A stretch of DNA of 64,000 nt from Caenimonas sedimenti. GTDB lineage: Bacteria > Pseudomonadota > Gammaproteobacteria > Burkholderiales > Burkholderiaceae_C. Location: assembly GCF_007833165.1 (NCBI RefSeq), contig NZ_VOBQ01000012.1, positions 222,324 through 286,323 of the forward strand, written 5' to 3'. Position numbers and translations under genes: made by a program. The notes beneath the pieces are model-generated. The model was not told where the DNA came from. It did not search any database and saw nothing but the letters and a program-made list of their open reading frames with translations. Positions 1 to 8,923 of this stretch are shown here, in pieces. Within the stretch, counting starts at the first letter, position 1, and the number at the start of each line of letters is the position of its first letter.

Positions 1-1010
1 TGGCCGCCTTCCGCCTTCTTGTCCACGCGCATCAGTTCCAGGTAGCGATCGGGCGCGAGGTCCGGGCCGGTCACCGGCAGCCCCGCACGGGCGATGAGCG
101 CCGTGACGCGCGCCACGAAGGCTTCGTCCACCAGGCCCAGCAGCCGCGAAAGGTGCATCGCCATGACCATGCCGCAGCCCACGGCCTCACCGTGCAGCCA
201 CTGCCCGTAGCCCATGCCCGCCTCGATCGCGTGACCGAAGGTGTGGCCGAAGTTGAGGATGGCGCGCAGGCCCGCCTCGCGCTCGTCCTGGCCGACCACC
301 CAGGCCTTGATCTCGCAACTGCGCCGCACCGCGTGGGCCAGGGCGGCGGTGTCCCGCCGCACCAGGGCGTCGAGGTTCTGCTCCAGCCAGTCCAGCAGGG
401 CCATGTCGGCGATCGGTCCGTACTTGATCACCTCGGCGAGGCCGGCGCTGAATTCGCGCGGCGGCAACGTCTGCAGCGTGGCCAGGTCGCACAGCACGCG
501 CGCCGGCTGGTAGAACGCGCCGATCATGTTCTTGCCCAGCGGATGGTTGATCGCGGTCTTGCCGCCGACCGACGAATCCACTTGCGCCAGCAGCGTCGTG
601 GGCACCTGCACGAACGGAACTCCGCGCATGTAGCTGGCGGCGGCGAAGCCGGCCATGTCGCCGACCACGCCGCCGCCGAGCGCGAACAGCACGGTCTTGC
701 GGTCGCAGCTGTGGCCGAGCAGGGCATCGAAGACCAGGTTGAGTGTCTGCCAGTCCTTGTGGGCCTCGCCGTCCGGCAACACCACCGTGTGCACGGCTGC
801 GTAGCGCCCGGCCAGGGCGGCGCGCAAGCGGTCGGCGTACAGGGGCCCGACCACATTGTTCGTGACGATGAGCGCGCTGGCCGCGGCCGGCAATCCGTCC
901 CAGGCGCTGGCCTGCTCCAGCAAGCCCGCGCCGATGAGGATGGGGTACGAGCGATCGCCCAGTGCGATGTCGACCTGCTGGGGCGCGTGATGAGATCCGG
1001 CTTGGGGCAT
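1..1010 (-). CDS. aroB: 3-dehydroquinate synthase, 3' end cut by window edge
   Basis: Converts DAHP to 3-dehydroquinate, the second step of the shikimate pathway, in the cytoplasm with NAD and a divalent metal. About 336 codons are visible from an ATG at 1010, against a usual family length near 360, so only a short C-terminal piece lies outside. Reading the strand directly gives the family hallmarks: the GGGVVGD glycine-rich NAD site, a QVDSSVGGK substrate loop, and the metal-binding [11 protein letters not shown] segment; the visible end reads [10 protein letters not shown], also typical. The reading frame is open throughout. It lies 9 bases downstream of aroK, the standard aroKB order of proteobacteria, and is probably cotranscribed with it. 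Identification is secure; only the C-terminus is unseen. Confidence 0.96.
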   Translation of the reverse strand, partial: MPQAGSHHAPQQVDIALGDRSYPILIGAGLLEQASAWDGLPAAASALIVTNNVVGPLYADRLRAALAGRYAAVHTVVLPDGEAHKDWQTLNLVFDALLGHSCDRKTVLFALGGGVVGDMAGFAAASYMRGVPFVQVPTTLLAQVDSSVGGKTAINHPLGKNMIGAFYQPARVLCDLATLQTLPPREFSAGLAEVIKYGPIADMALLDWLEQNLDALVRRDTAALAHAVRRSCEIKAWVVGQDEREAGLRAILNFGHTFGHAIEAGMGYGQWLHGEAVGCGMVMAMHLSRLLGLVDEAFVARVTALIARAGLPVTGPDLAPDRYLELMRVDKKAEGG

Positions 1011-1019
1011 GCCCCGAGT

Positions 1020-1526
1020 TTAAGGGGGCGGCGGCAGCAGGCCGGCCAGCTCCAGCTGCATGACGATCATGTTCACGAGCGTCGGCACCGACGGCCGGCC
1101 GGTCTCGATGACGAAGTGGGCGGTTGCGCGGTAGAGCGGATCCCGCTCGGCGAGCAGCGTCCGCAGGCGCGCCAGCGGGTCCTCCACCTGCAGCAGCGGC
1201 CGGTTCTGGTTGTGGCGCACACGGCGGTAGACCTCCTCCGCCGAGGAACGCAGGTACACGACCTGGGTCGATTCGTGGAGTTTGCGCCGGTTGGCCTCGC
1301 GCAGCACGGCGCCGCCGCCGGTGGCCAGCACGCAGCCGGCTTGTGAGGCGAGTTCCGCGATGACCTGCTCTTCGACGTCCCGGAAGGCGGCTTCGCCCTC
1401 GCGGGCGAAGTAGTCCTTGATCGGGCAGCCGAGGCGCTGCTCGATCACATGGTCGGAATCAAAAAAAGGCAGCTGAAGCCGCCTTGAGAGTTGCCGCCCG
1501 ACAGTGGATTTACCACTGCCGGGCAT
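1020..1526 (-). CDS. aroK: Shikimate kinase (start uncertain)
   Basis: Phosphorylates shikimate at the 3-hydroxyl using ATP, in the cytoplasm. The protein shows the Walker A P-loop GMPGSGKST at its very start, the shikimate-binding DSD near residue 23, and the GGGAV motif near residue 69. From the first ATG it is 168 residues, slightly short, because beta strand 1 (usually hydrophobic residues ending in LIG) is missing. That strand is encoded just upstream in the same frame (LILTLIG), but no ATG, GTG or TTG precedes it before a stop. A CTG at 1547-1545 overlapping the TGA of the upstream lipoprotein gene could be the true start. The enzyme identity is secure; the start is not. Confidence 0.94.
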   Translation of the reverse strand: MPGSGKSTVGRQLSRRLQLPFFDSDHVIEQRLGCPIKDYFAREGEAAFRDVEEQVIAELASQAGCVLATGGGAVLREANRRKLHESTQVVYLRSSAEEVYRRVRHNQNRPLLQVEDPLARLRTLLAERDPLYRATAHFVIETGRPSVPTLVNMIVMQLELAGLLPPPP

Positions 1527-1543
1527 GCCGATGAGAGTGAGGA

Positions 1544-3424
1544 TCAGGGAGGCGTGCAGAAGGACGGGGCGAAGGCACCGAACGGGCTCGTCTGGTTCGC
1601 CGGGGTCGCGGCCGAGGTCATGTCAGCCAGCGACGCGCCCAGGAGATACTCCTGCCGCTTCACCGATTCCGTGCCGCCCACGAACGCGCGGGCCGTGATC
1701 ATGGTGTTCACCCAGGTCGAGTAGTTCTCGCCGTACTGCAGCTTGAAGGTCGCGAAGCCATTGGCGTCCGTGGTGACCGAGGCAGGTGTCACGACGACCG
1801 GCAGTCCGGGGTCCAGACGGCCGTTGCCGTTCTCGTCCTCGCCCACGTCCAGCACGCCGTCCCGGTCCAGGTCTTCGTTGATGCACCTGCCGGTCTCGGT
1901 TTTCCTCCAGGGGCCCGTGGGACGCGGGAAGCCGCCGACGTCGATGACGATGTCCACGTCGTAGCTGCCGGTCATGTAGTAGAGCGGCAAAACTTCGAGA
2001 TTGACGATCCGGCTGGACGCGGGCGTCCCGTTGGCATCCGTCACGTAGACGGAGAAGGCCTTCTCGTAGGTCTGCTCGTTCAGGTTGGTGATGGTGTTGC
2101 TGGTCGCGATCGAGATGAACAGCGCCTGCGCGTTCACGGTCACGTTGGCCCTGCCGGACACCGACGTGCCCGCCACCGTCGCCTCGATCTGGACGCCATT
2201 GTTCGCCGTCGTCAGTCCGCCCGGAATGAAGGCCGTCTGGGCGATGCCATTGGCGTTCGTCACCGCGGAGGCGGGGCTCAGGACGCCGTTGCTGCCGTCG
2301 ACAAGCAAGGTGAAGTTGACGACCTGGCCGGCCACCGGGTTGCCGATCGGGTCACGCACCGTGGCCACCAGCACCGACTGGATGGCCGAGTTCGCAGACG
2401 TGTTCGGCGCGATCGCGCCCGGGTTGGCCTGGAGGACCAGGGAGCTGGCTTGCGTCGCCTGGTACGTCACGGCCAGGCTGGCTTGCGCCGTCGGCACCTG
2501 GGCGATGATATTGGCGGGGCCGGCACTGTTGGAGCTGACGACAGCGGAAGCGCGCCCCTGGGAATCAGTCACTGCGCTCAGCGGAGTGATCACGCCGCGG
2601 GTCGTGCTGAAAGTGACAGCCTGTCCCGCCGCGGCGCTGCCGTTGCGACGCAATTCGACCGTCACCGTCTGGGTGGTACCGACCGGGATCGTGCTTCCCG
2701 ACGCCAGAGCGGAGAAACGGAAAGCATCGGGACTGACGCTGATCACCGACGTGCCGGAGGCGCCCATACCAGTCGCGGTGAGCGTGTCCGTTCCCGCGGC
2801 AGCCGCCGTGAGCGTGAACGTCGCGACACCCTGCGAGTTGGTCGTGGCCGACGCCGGGGTGATGGTGTTGCCCGTGCTGGAGCGGAGCGCCACCGAGGAA
2901 TTGGGGATCGGCGCACCCGTGGAATCCAGCGCGCGCACCGTGATCTGGGCCGTCGATCCAAGCAGGAGCGAGGTGTCGCCCGACAAGGTGAGGGTGGTGC
3001 CGGTCACCGGGATCACGACCTGGCGGCTGGTGTTGCCCGCCGTGACGGTCACCGTGATGGTCCGGTTGGTCCGGTCGGAGCCGGGCGTCAGGCTCACGGA
3101 GGTGATCGGTTCGCCAGCTGCGCCGGTCTTCGGAACCGGGAGCGCACCGATCAGGCTGCCCGAACTGGACGAGAACGTCACCGTCTGGCCCGGGATCGCC
3201 TGGTTGTTCGCATCCTTGGCGACGACCGTGAAGCTCAGGCTGCCGGTCGCACCCGATGAAAGTTCAGGCGACGAGGTGAACACCTCGAGGTTGGCTGCCA
3301 CGGGCGTTGTCGTGCTCCCGCCGCCGCCACCGGGATTCGTGCCCGGGCTTCCGCCGCCGCCGCCGCAGGCGGCCAGGGCGGCCGCCAGCAGCAGGCCTCC
3401 CAGGAATTTCAATTTTCGAATCAT
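1544..3424 (-). CDS. Ig-like (Big-1/invasin type) repeat lipoprotein
   Basis: A 626-residue exported protein. The N-terminus has a charged start, a hydrophobic stretch and the lipobox LAAC with Cys at about residue 20, followed by a Gly-rich linker, so it is probably a surface or outer-membrane lipoprotein. The body is a series of beta-rich modules of roughly 90-100 residues with recurring phrases such as AVTDSQGRA, ATTNSQGVATF and TDANGFATF, the pattern of bacterial Ig-like Big-1 domains found in adhesins/invasins. Near residues 510-540 there is an Asp/Asn-rich DLDRDGVLD ... ENGNGRLD stretch resembling calcium-binding loops. It lies between pilQ and aroK, a place usually empty in pil-aro clusters. 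A role in adhesion or pilus-related surface function is inferred only. Confidence 0.85.
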   Translation of the reverse strand: MIRKLKFLGGLLLAAALAACGGGGGSPGTNPGGGGGSTTTPVAANLEVFTSSPELSSGATGSLSFTVVAKDANNQAIPGQTVTFSSSSGSLIGALPVPKTGAAGEPITSVSLTPGSDRTNRTITVTVTAGNTSRQVVIPVTGTTLTLSGDTSLLLGSTAQITVRALDSTGAPIPNSSVALRSSTGNTITPASATTNSQGVATFTLTAAAAGTDTLTATGMGASGTSVISVSPDAFRFSALASGSTIPVGTTQTVTVELRRNGSAAAGQAVTFSTTRGVITPLSAVTDSQGRASAVVSSNSAGPANIIAQVPTAQASLAVTYQATQASSLVLQANPGAIAPNTSANSAIQSVLVATVRDPIGNPVAGQVVNFTLLVDGSNGVLSPASAVTNANGIAQTAFIPGGLTTANNGVQIEATVAGTSVSGRANVTVNAQALFISIATSNTITNLNEQTYEKAFSVYVTDANGTPASSRIVNLEVLPLYYMTGSYDVDIVIDVGGFPRPTGPWRKTETGRCINEDLDRDGVLDVGEDENGNGRLDPGLPVVVTPASVTTDANGFATFKLQYGENYSTWVNTMITARAFVGGTESVKRQEYLLGASLADMTSAATPANQTSPFGAFAPSFCTPP

Positions 3425-3457
3425 CTCGTACGTCCTCTTGCTTGCAATTAGGTTCGA

Positions 3458-5581
3458 TCAGCGAGCCGCCGTGGCGCGTTCGGCAATCATCTTGGGGGTG
3501 ATGAACACCAGCATTTCCTGCTTGCTGGCGGAGCGGGTCCTGGTCTTGAACAGGTTGCCCACGGCCGGCAGGTCGCCGAGCAGCGGGACCCGCGTCTCGT
3601 TTTCGGATTCCGTCAGCTCGAAGATCCCGCCGATCACCACCGTGCCGCCATTCTCCACGAGGACCTGCGTGCGGATGTGCTTGGTGTTGATCGCAATCCC
3701 CGCCGCCGTGGTTTCACCGCGGCTGTCCTTGCTGATGTCGAGGTCCAGGATGATGTTGCCTTCCGGCGTGATCTGCGGGGTCACCTCGAGCTTGAGCGTC
3801 GCCCGGCGGAACGCGACGGAGGTCGCACCGCTGGAAGTCGCCTGCTGGTACGGGAATTCCGTGCCCTGCTCGATCAAGGCCTTGGTCTTGTCGGCCGTCA
3901 CGATGCGCGGGCTCGACACCAGCTTGCCCTTGCCGTCGGCTTCGAGAGCGGACAGCTCCAGGTTCAGGAAGCGATTGGCGGCCGAGCTGAACAGCGAGAT
4001 GGCGAAGGTCGAGGGCGAGTAGCCGCCCTGGCCCGTCGCCGGCAGGTTGAAGAAGGTCGTGCTGGTCGTGTCGAGCGCCGTCGCGACGGTCTCGCCGGCG
4101 GTGGCGGACACCGCGTTGTAGGTGCCGCCAAAAGCCACCCGGTTGTTCCCGCTCAGCGCGTACCCAGGGTCACCGCCGCGGACGCCGCGCAGGTCGGAGC
4201 CGCCCAGGCGCACGCCCAGCGACTTGCCGAAGTTGTCACCGGCCTCGACGATCCGCGCTTCGATCAACACCTGGCGCACCGCGATGTCGAGCCGGCCGAT
4301 CAGCGCCTGCACCTGCTCCAGCCTGGACGGCACATCGGTCACGAACAGCTGGTTGGTGCGGGGCTCGGCGATCACGCTGCCACGGGTGCTCAGGATGCGC
4401 GCGGCGCCCGTGCCTGTGAGTTGAACGGCGATGTCCGCGGCCTTGGTGTAGTTGAGCTGGAACGGCTGCGTCCGCAGGGGTTCCAGGTTCTGGATGGCCG
4501 CCGAGGCTTCCAGCTCCAGCTTCTCCTTGGCGGCGATCTCGTCCTTGGGTGCGATCCACAGCACGTTGCCGCTGCGGCGCATGCCCAGGCCCTTGGCCTG
4601 CAGGATGATGTCGAGTGCCTGGTCCCAGGGCACGTCCTTCAGCCGCAGCGTGACGCCGCCGGACACGGAATCGGAGGTCACCACGTTGAAGTTGGTGAAA
4701 TCGGCGATCACCTGCAGCAGCGAACGCACTTCGATGTTCTGGAAGTTGAGCGAAAGCTTCTCGCCGGTGTAGCCCGGGCCTTGCGACAACTTGTTCGGAT
4801 CGATCTTCTGCGCGCGCACTTCGACCACGAACTGGTTGTCGCTCTGGTAGGCGCTGTGTTCCCAGACGCCCTTGGGCTCGATCACCACGCGGACGCGGTC
4901 ACCGGTCTGGAACGAGCTGACGCTCTGGATCGGCGTGCCGAAGTCGGTCACGTCCATGCGACGGCGCAGGCCTTCAGGCAGCGACGACTTCAGGAATTCG
5001 ACCACCAGGGTCTGGCCCTGCTGGCGGATGTCCACCCCGACCTGGTTGTTCGGCAGGTCCACCACGACGCGCCCCGCGCCATCCGGGCCGCGGCGGAAGT
5101 CGAGGTCACGCAGGGGCTGGGCGTCGCGGTTGCGGCTTTCGGCGAAAGCCTGCTGGGTCGCCGCGCTGGCCGTCACCGGCCCGACCGGCTCCAGCACCAC
5201 GAGCAGCGAGTTGCCTTCGATCTGCGTGCGGAAGTTGGTGGCGGCCTTGAGGTTCAGGACCAGGCGGGCCCGGTCAGAGGCCTGCACAACGTTCACGGAC
5301 CGGAGGTTGCCGATGTTCACGTCGACCGAATTCCGCCCCATGGCGTTCGTGGCCCCCGGGATGTCCAGCGCAATCCGGGCGGGCGCCTGGATCGCGAAGC
5401 CCGTTGGCACGGAGGTCAAAGGCTCCGAGAAATCGATCCGGATCACCTCGGAGCCTCCCTGGACGGAGCCCGCGATGTTCTGGACGGCGGGCGCGGCCCG
5501 CACCGCGCTCGACCAGGCCGCGGCCAGGACGACCGCGGTGACGAAGAGCCCTCGCCAACTCCATGCGTTGTGCTTGTTCAT
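3458..5581 (-). CDS. pilQ: Type IV pilus secretin PilQ
   Basis: Forms the outer-membrane channel through which the type IV pilus exits. The 707-residue protein has a signal peptide ending near Ala-Ala in VRAAPAV, two AMIN-type beta domains (about residues 40-230), a secretin/TonB short N-terminal region (near 290-340), an N1-type domain and a C-terminal secretin domain containing VPLLGDLP and the terminal LVFITPKM block. A longer reading from 5626 exists, but ATG 5581 has an AGAGAGG-like ribosome site in front of it and gives a proper signal peptide. Its ATG overlaps the pilP stop (ATGA). It is the last pil gene of the operon; the Ig-like lipoprotein follows 33 bases later. Confidence 0.96.
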   Translation of the reverse strand: MNKHNAWSWRGLFVTAVVLAAAWSSAVRAAPAVQNIAGSVQGGSEVIRIDFSEPLTSVPTGFAIQAPARIALDIPGATNAMGRNSVDVNIGNLRSVNVVQASDRARLVLNLKAATNFRTQIEGNSLLVVLEPVGPVTASAATQQAFAESRNRDAQPLRDLDFRRGPDGAGRVVVDLPNNQVGVDIRQQGQTLVVEFLKSSLPEGLRRRMDVTDFGTPIQSVSSFQTGDRVRVVIEPKGVWEHSAYQSDNQFVVEVRAQKIDPNKLSQGPGYTGEKLSLNFQNIEVRSLLQVIADFTNFNVVTSDSVSGGVTLRLKDVPWDQALDIILQAKGLGMRRSGNVLWIAPKDEIAAKEKLELEASAAIQNLEPLRTQPFQLNYTKAADIAVQLTGTGAARILSTRGSVIAEPRTNQLFVTDVPSRLEQVQALIGRLDIAVRQVLIEARIVEAGDNFGKSLGVRLGGSDLRGVRGGDPGYALSGNNRVAFGGTYNAVSATAGETVATALDTTSTTFFNLPATGQGGYSPSTFAISLFSSAANRFLNLELSALEADGKGKLVSSPRIVTADKTKALIEQGTEFPYQQATSSGATSVAFRRATLKLEVTPQITPEGNIILDLDISKDSRGETTAAGIAINTKHIRTQVLVENGGTVVIGGIFELTESENETRVPLLGDLPAVGNLFKTRTRSASKQEMLVFITPKMIAERATAAR

Positions 5582-6123
5582 TTGGACCTCTCTTGCAGTT
5601 GCAGTGTGGCGTTGCGCTCGATCCATTCGCCGGCGGCGTCCTGCACGAGCTCACGCAACACGAGTTCGGTTTCGCCCACCTTGGTGATGCGGCCGTAGTT
5701 CTGACCCAGGTAGTTGCCAGGACGGACCTGGTACAACAGGTTGTCGACCTTGACCAGGGCCACGGGCTGGCCCTGCTTCATCAGGCTGCCGACCATCTGC
5801 ACGGCATCCAGCGGGAACGCTTCCAGCGGCTCCTTGCGGCGGGCCAGCTCGGGCGCGACCAGCGCGGCGCTCGGGGAGCCGGACTGCTGCGACTCCTTCT
5901 TCAGCGCCTGGGCCAGCTTCTGGTTGCTGAAAGGCTCGGTGCCCGCGTCCTGCGTATAGGCCTGGGGGGAGAATTTCTTGGGTTCCGGAATGGGTTGGAC
6001 TTGCGGCTTGGTCAGGGCCCGCTGCTCGTTCATCCACGCCTGGACTTCCTGCTGGTCACCACCGCCGCAACCGGCGACGGCGGCGGCGAACAGGACTGCT
6101 GCCGGCCAATGGGGGCGCATCAT
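5578..6123 (-). CDS. pilP: Type IV pilus inner-membrane lipoprotein PilP
   Basis: Periplasmic lipoprotein that links the PilMNO inner-membrane platform to the PilQ secretin. It has 181 residues: a signal peptide with lipobox VAGC (Cys about 19), a flexible Pro/Gln-rich segment to about residue 80, and a C-terminal beta domain with VKVDNLLYQVRPGNYLGQN, the usual PilP HQ-domain sequence. The ATG at 6123 overlaps the pilO stop (ATGA), and a second Met follows at 6120. The 3' end overlaps pilQ in the same way. Length, order and motifs agree with PilP of other betaproteobacteria. Confidence 0.95.
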   Translation of the reverse strand: MMRPHWPAAVLFAAAVAGCGGGDQQEVQAWMNEQRALTKPQVQPIPEPKKFSPQAYTQDAGTEPFSNQKLAQALKKESQQSGSPSAALVAPELARRKEPLEAFPLDAVQMVGSLMKQGQPVALVKVDNLLYQVRPGNYLGQNYGRITKVGETELVLRELVQDAAGEWIERNATLQLQERSK

Positions 6124-6785
6124 TTCTTGGCTCCTGGCGCGGCCTTGCGCTGCGAGCTGACCTCGTCCTTGTCCAGGTAGCGGTAGGTCCGCGCCTGCGC
6201 CTCCAGAGCAAGGTTTCCGCCTGGAATCGGGGAGACCACCAGGTTGTTCAGCGTGACGATCCGGGACAGGTGAGCGATGTCGGACGCGAACGAGCCGATG
6301 TCGTGATAGCGGCCGGTGACGCGCACCGCGATCGGCAGCTCCGCGTAGTATTCCTTGACGTTCACCGCGCCCGGGCGGAACAGGTCGAACGTCAGGCTGC
6401 GGCCCAGTCCCGCCTGGTTGATGTCGGACAGCAGGGCGTCCATTTCGGCCTTGCTCGGCAGCTGCTTCTCGAGCTGCGTCACGTATTGCTGCACCTGCTC
6501 GCGCTGCTTGCGCAAGGCGTCGAGGTTGACCGCCTGGGCGACCTTCTTCTTGTAGTCTTCCTTGAGCTTGACTTCCTTTTGCTGCTCCGCCGCGAGTTCG
6601 TCGGCCGAATTCGTCAGCCAGGCGAACCACAGCGCGGTGACGATCGCCGCGGCGAGCGCGACACACAGCGCCGCTTTCGGCACGATCGGCCACGAAGGCG
6701 GGTCATTGGGATTGAGGCCGCGGAACTGCGCGGCAATCTTGTCCTGGAAGGAGGCCGTGCCCGGCTTGGCTTCGGATTTCGCCAT
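6120..6785 (-). CDS. pilO: Type IV pilus inner-membrane protein PilO
   Basis: Bitopic inner-membrane protein that heterodimerises with PilN in the pilus alignment complex. It has 221 residues: a short cytoplasmic tail, one membrane helix at about residues 38-60 (AALCVALAAAIVTALWFAW), a Lys/Glu-rich coiled coil (about 65-120), then a ferredoxin-like periplasmic domain. It is separated from pilN by 38 bases and coupled to pilP by a 4-base overlap. Family assignment rests on topology, domain order and position in the operon, all typical. Confidence 0.95.
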   Translation of the reverse strand: MAKSEAKPGTASFQDKIAAQFRGLNPNDPPSWPIVPKAALCVALAAAIVTALWFAWLTNSADELAAEQQKEVKLKEDYKKKVAQAVNLDALRKQREQVQQYVTQLEKQLPSKAEMDALLSDINQAGLGRSLTFDLFRPGAVNVKEYYAELPIAVRVTGRYHDIGSFASDIAHLSRIVTLNNLVVSPIPGGNLALEAQARTYRYLDKDEVSSQRKAAPGAKK

Positions 6786-6823
6786 GATTCAGTCCGTTCT
6801 TGCGCTGTTCGGTGAAGAGGCGG

Positions 6824-7576
6824 TCATTTCTTGGCCGACGCGGGGACGACCGCGGCCGCCACGGGTGTCGCAGGACCGGAAGCACCCGCCTGGGCGGTGA
6901 CGGCCACGGGCGCGGACCCGGCCGCCATGGGACCGCTGGCCGCCGGCATCGCCGCGCCAGCGGCAGGCGCGACCCCGGCGGCGCTGGCCGCGGCGGCTGC
7001 CGCCTTCTGGGCTTCGGCCGCACGCAGCAGCTTGACCCGCATGGAGAAATTGGCGATCCGGCGCGTGTCCCTCGGCGCCAGGGCGACGTTGCCCGCGACG
7101 ATTTCCACCAGTTCGGGACGCGCCAGCCAGGCGCTGCCGCCGCTCAGGTTGCGCAGAAGTTCCGACACCCGCTCCTGCGACTGCGCCACACCCGACAGCG
7201 TGACCGTGTCGCCGGCTTGCCGCATGCTGGTCAGGTAGATGCCGTCCGGCAACTGCTTGACGAGTTCGCTCAGCAGGTGCACCGGCACGTTGCGGTCGGC
7301 CTGCAGGTCTTCCACCGCCTGCTGCCGGGCCCGCAGCGCGGCGATCTCGGCCTGCAGCGTGGCGATGTCCTTGATCTGGGCCTCGAGCCGCTTGATCTCG
7401 TTGGTCAGCACCATGTTGCGGCCTTGCTGATTCGAGATCTGCGCCGCGTACCAGAGATAGATGCCGCCGGCGATCAGCACGCCGACGAACGCCGACATGC
7501 CGAGGGCTGCGAAGAATGCCTCGCGCCGCCGCTTGCGAGCGGCTTCGCGGTGGGGCAACAGGTTGATGAGGATCAC
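6824..7576 (-). CDS. pilN: Type IV pilus inner-membrane protein PilN
   Basis: Partner of PilO; its short cytoplasmic N-terminus (INLLPHRE) binds the groove of PilM. It has 250 residues from a GTG at 7576 that overlaps the pilM stop (GTGA). This start places the conserved INLLPHREAARKRR motif at the N-terminus, as expected; a longer reading from 7606 would add unrelated residues. One membrane helix at about residues 22-45, then a coiled coil (NEIKRLEAQIKDI) and a periplasmic fold. The last 50 residues are unusually rich in Ala, Pro and Val, probably a disordered tail. Confidence 0.95.
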   Translation of the reverse strand: MILINLLPHREAARKRRREAFFAALGMSAFVGVLIAGGIYLWYAAQISNQQGRNMVLTNEIKRLEAQIKDIATLQAEIAALRARQQAVEDLQADRNVPVHLLSELVKQLPDGIYLTSMRQAGDTVTLSGVAQSQERVSELLRNLSGGSAWLARPELVEIVAGNVALAPRDTRRIANFSMRVKLLRAAEAQKAAAAAASAAGVAPAAGAAMPAASGPMAAGSAPVAVTAQAGASGPATPVAAAVVPASAKK

Positions 7577-8652
7577 TGCAGGAACCTCCGCATGGCCAGG
7601 CCGCAAGAGGTCAGGTACGAGGGCGCCTCGCGCCGCACCTTCTTCTCGCGCACACCTTCGCCGATATGCATGCCCTGGAAGGGATCCGCCAGGACACAGG
7701 GGAACGATGTCTGGGCCGTCACCGCGTCGCTCAGCCCCGGGAGGGCTGCCGAGCCGCCCGCCACCATGATGTGGTCGACGCGGTTGTGGGGAGTGCTGGT
7801 GAAGAAGAACTGCAGGGCGCGGGCGACTTCCTGGGCCATGCTGTCGACGAAGGGGCGCAGCACGCCGGACTCATAGTCTTCCGGCAGTTCGCCGCTGCGC
7901 TTCTTGGCTTCCGCCTCTTCCGGCGAGAAGCCGTACTGGCGCACGATCAGCTGCGTGAGCTGGGCGCCGCCGAACGCCTGGTCGCGGTCGTAGAGCACTT
8001 CGTCGTTGCGGATCACCTGCATGCTGGTGGTGGAGGCCCCGACTTCGAACAGGGCGACCATCTGGTCCTTGCCCTCGTTCGGGAGCGCGCCGATCAGCCG
8101 GCCGGCGGCGAGCCGGGAGGCATAGGATTCGACATCGAGGATCACCGGCTTCAGGCCGGCCGCTTCGGCGAGGCCCTGGCGGTCCTGCACCTTTTCCTTG
8201 CGGGACGCGGCGATCAGGACTTCGACGTCCCCCGCCGAGGTGCTGCTGGGCCCGACCACGCAGAAGTCGAGGCTCACCTCGTCCAGCGAGAAGGGGATGT
8301 ACTGGTTGGCCTCGGTTTCGACCTGGACTTCCAGCTCGGCATCGGTCATGCCGCCGGGCAGGATGATCTTCTTGGTGATGACGGCGGAGGCCGGGAGCGC
8401 CATGGCCACGTTGCGCGTCCGGGTGCCGCTCTTCTTCACCACGCGGCGCATGGCTTCGGCTACTTCCTCGAACTTCTCGACATTGCCGTCGTTGATCCAG
8501 CCGCGTTCCAGCGGCTCGATCGCGCAGCGCTCGAGGACAAAACGACCACTCTTGTCCCTGCCGAGCTCGACAAGCTTGACGCTGGACGAACTGATGTCCA
8601 GGCCCAGCAGCGGGGCCGTTTTCTGGCCAATCATTGAACCCAGTGCGATCAA
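7573..8652 (-). CDS. pilM: Type IV pilus assembly ATPase-fold protein PilM
   Basis: Cytoplasmic actin/FtsA-like protein that docks on PilN and joins the pilus motor to the envelope complex. It has 359 residues with the LLGLDISSSSVKLVEL phosphate-1 loop near residue 15 and the IMVAGGSAALPGL motif near residue 295. The chosen start is a TTG at 8652, because a good AGGAG lies 7 bases in front of it; the ATG six codons later has no ribosome site. First gene of pilMNOPQ, divergent from mrcA, as in many proteobacteria. Confidence 0.95.
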   Translation of the reverse strand: MIALGSMIGQKTAPLLGLDISSSSVKLVELGRDKSGRFVLERCAIEPLERGWINDGNVEKFEEVAEAMRRVVKKSGTRTRNVAMALPASAVITKKIILPGGMTDAELEVQVETEANQYIPFSLDEVSLDFCVVGPSSTSAGDVEVLIAASRKEKVQDRQGLAEAAGLKPVILDVESYASRLAAGRLIGALPNEGKDQMVALFEVGASTTSMQVIRNDEVLYDRDQAFGGAQLTQLIVRQYGFSPEEAEAKKRSGELPEDYESGVLRPFVDSMAQEVARALQFFFTSTPHNRVDHIMVAGGSAALPGLSDAVTAQTSFPCVLADPFQGMHIGEGVREKKVRREAPSYLTSCGLAMRRFLQ

Positions 8653-8708
8653 ACCGGTCTCCTGAGACGCCTGTTTATTGGCGTAACAAACTTAAGATTC
8701 CACAATCA

Positions 8709-8737
8709 ATGCTAGCAGTAACATCCTTGTCGCACAA
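8709..8737 (-). promoter_or_regulatory. Possible pil operon promoter
   Basis: On the minus strand a TTGTGC box and a TAGCAT box, the latter preceded by TG (extended -10), are separated by 17 bases, about 55 bases upstream of the pilM TTG. Spacing is ideal, each box matches sigma-70 consensus at only 4 of 6 positions. Inferred from sequence alone. Confidence 0.35.
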
Positions 8738-8888
8738 AGGATTTTTCCCTTTTGCGCACTACAAGGCGTTGCCAAAAACCGACGCTGTTGCCTGCGATAC
8801 TTCGCGCCAAGGCCGAGGAAGACCCGTCCAGACCGGATGCGTGGCAGGAACTCGGCAGGCCTTCCGGCTCTCCCAGGAAGGCCATTTT

Positions 8889-8894
8889 TATAAT
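8889..8894 (+). promoter_or_regulatory. -10 box of the mrcA promoter
   Basis: A perfect TATAAT stands about 30 bases before the mrcA ATG in a GC-rich setting. A GGAG ribosome site lies between it and the start. No convincing -35 hexamer is present 17 bases upstream (GGCTCT), so the promoter may need an activator or depend on the strong -10. Confidence 0.5.
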
Positions 8895-8923
8895 GGGCGT
8901 AGCGGGCCGCACTATGGAGTTCC

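Noticed and set aside
1..1010. Suspected frameshift of aroB, since only short pieces appear in other frames
   Set aside because: Direct translation from ATG 1010 is open to the window edge with all motifs.
5578..6693. Long fused reading ahead of pilP
   Set aside because: The upstream part is an out-of-frame reading of pilO; pilP has its own signal peptide and ATG at 6123.
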